Positions 5,929 through 6,086 of a stretch of 6,086 nucleotides of DNA are shown piece by piece. Under the pieces are notes generated by a model, which was given only the letters and a program-made list of their open reading frames with translations, was not told where the DNA came from and ran no database searches. Each line of letters opens with the position of its first letter. The stretch's first letter is position 1. Both the position numbers and the translations under genes were made by a program. The DNA is from Bacteroidota bacterium (lineage in GTDB: Bacteria > Bacteroidota > Bacteroidia > Bacteroidales > Prolixibacteraceae): assembly GCA_013203755.1 (NCBI GenBank), contig JABMPI010000648.1, positions 1-6,086 of the forward strand. The letters run 5' to 3'.

Positions 5929-6006
5929 TATATGAAGTAGAAAATTATCAGATCGCTCAGACACAATAGAAACCCGAATTATTAATCGCATTAAATGGAA
6001 TTCTAA

Positions 6007-6086
6007 ACTATACTCAATCCAGATAATTTTTCGAGAATTGAGCAAAGCGAAATCACGAAAACCAATTACAAAAATTAAATTAATGA
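6007..6086. repeat. Right arm of a flanking inverted repeat
   Basis: This is the reverse-complement partner of 60-139 and reaches the last base of the window, so it may extend further. On the plus strand an open frame from 5937 reads through it (RELSKAKSR, KPITKIKLM), parallel to the frame in the left arm and ending at an ATG (6083-6085) matching the left-arm ATG. Several differences between arms fall at third positions of that frame, for example CGA/CGG, GCG/GCA and ATC/ATA, but others change residues. Relative to the barrel-protein gene it lies 265-344 bases upstream of the start. Confidence 0.85.

Noticed and set aside
5751..5969. A 72-codon plus-strand open frame upstream of the barrel-protein gene
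   Set aside because: It begins inside the likely leader of the divergent gene, has no recognisable domain, signal or promoter fit, and no codon evidence beyond being open.
60..6086. Composite transposon or insertion-sequence pair
   Set aside because: No transposase is present in the window, the inner ends of the repeat fade gradually instead of stopping at a sharp terminal repeat, and target duplications cannot be examined.

Overview
The window looks like chromosomal DNA from a Bacteroidota bacterium, probably class Bacteroidia. This rests on its AT-rich composition, A-rich start-codon leaders without Shine-Dalgarno sequences, promoter-like TAnnTTTG boxes, and a gene trio (ECF sigma factor, membrane anti-sigma factor, secreted DUF4252 protein) typical of that phylum. 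A narrower placement is not supported. No tRNA, rRNA, CRISPR array, transposase or phage gene is visible.

Layout: bases 1-205 are non-coding within the window and hold the left arm of an inverted repeat. One rightward gene (206-2263) encodes a secreted serine hydrolase of the acetyl-xylan-esterase-like alpha/beta class with an apparently degenerate second hydrolase half. It converges on a leftward operon; the 158-bp gap between them contains a hairpin terminator. The operon, in transcription order, is the ECF sigma factor (4210-3626), the anti-sigma factor (3621-3082) and the DUF4252 protein (2928-2422). Upstream of it is a 290-bp gap carrying a likely sigma-operon promoter and a long hairpin that probably terminates the next leftward gene. 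That gene (5742-4501) encodes an exported protein with an N-terminal periplasmic-type domain and a C-terminal predicted outer-membrane beta barrel. The last 344 bp are non-coding as far as can be judged and end in the right arm of the inverted repeat.

How the genes work together: the sigma and anti-sigma factors should form a transmembrane signalling pair that responds to an envelope cue, with the DUF4252 protein as a periplasmic or surface partner. The hydrolase and the barrel protein are separate transcription units and nothing ties them to the sigma factor beyond proximity.

The least ordinary material is non-coding. (1) An approximately 80-bp block, about 88% identical by eye, lies at both edges of the window in inverted orientation. 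(2) Several tracts have a 7-bp period. One kind occurs at the 3' ends of two consecutive operon genes, where it supplies the stop codon and places stops in all three frames at matching offsets.
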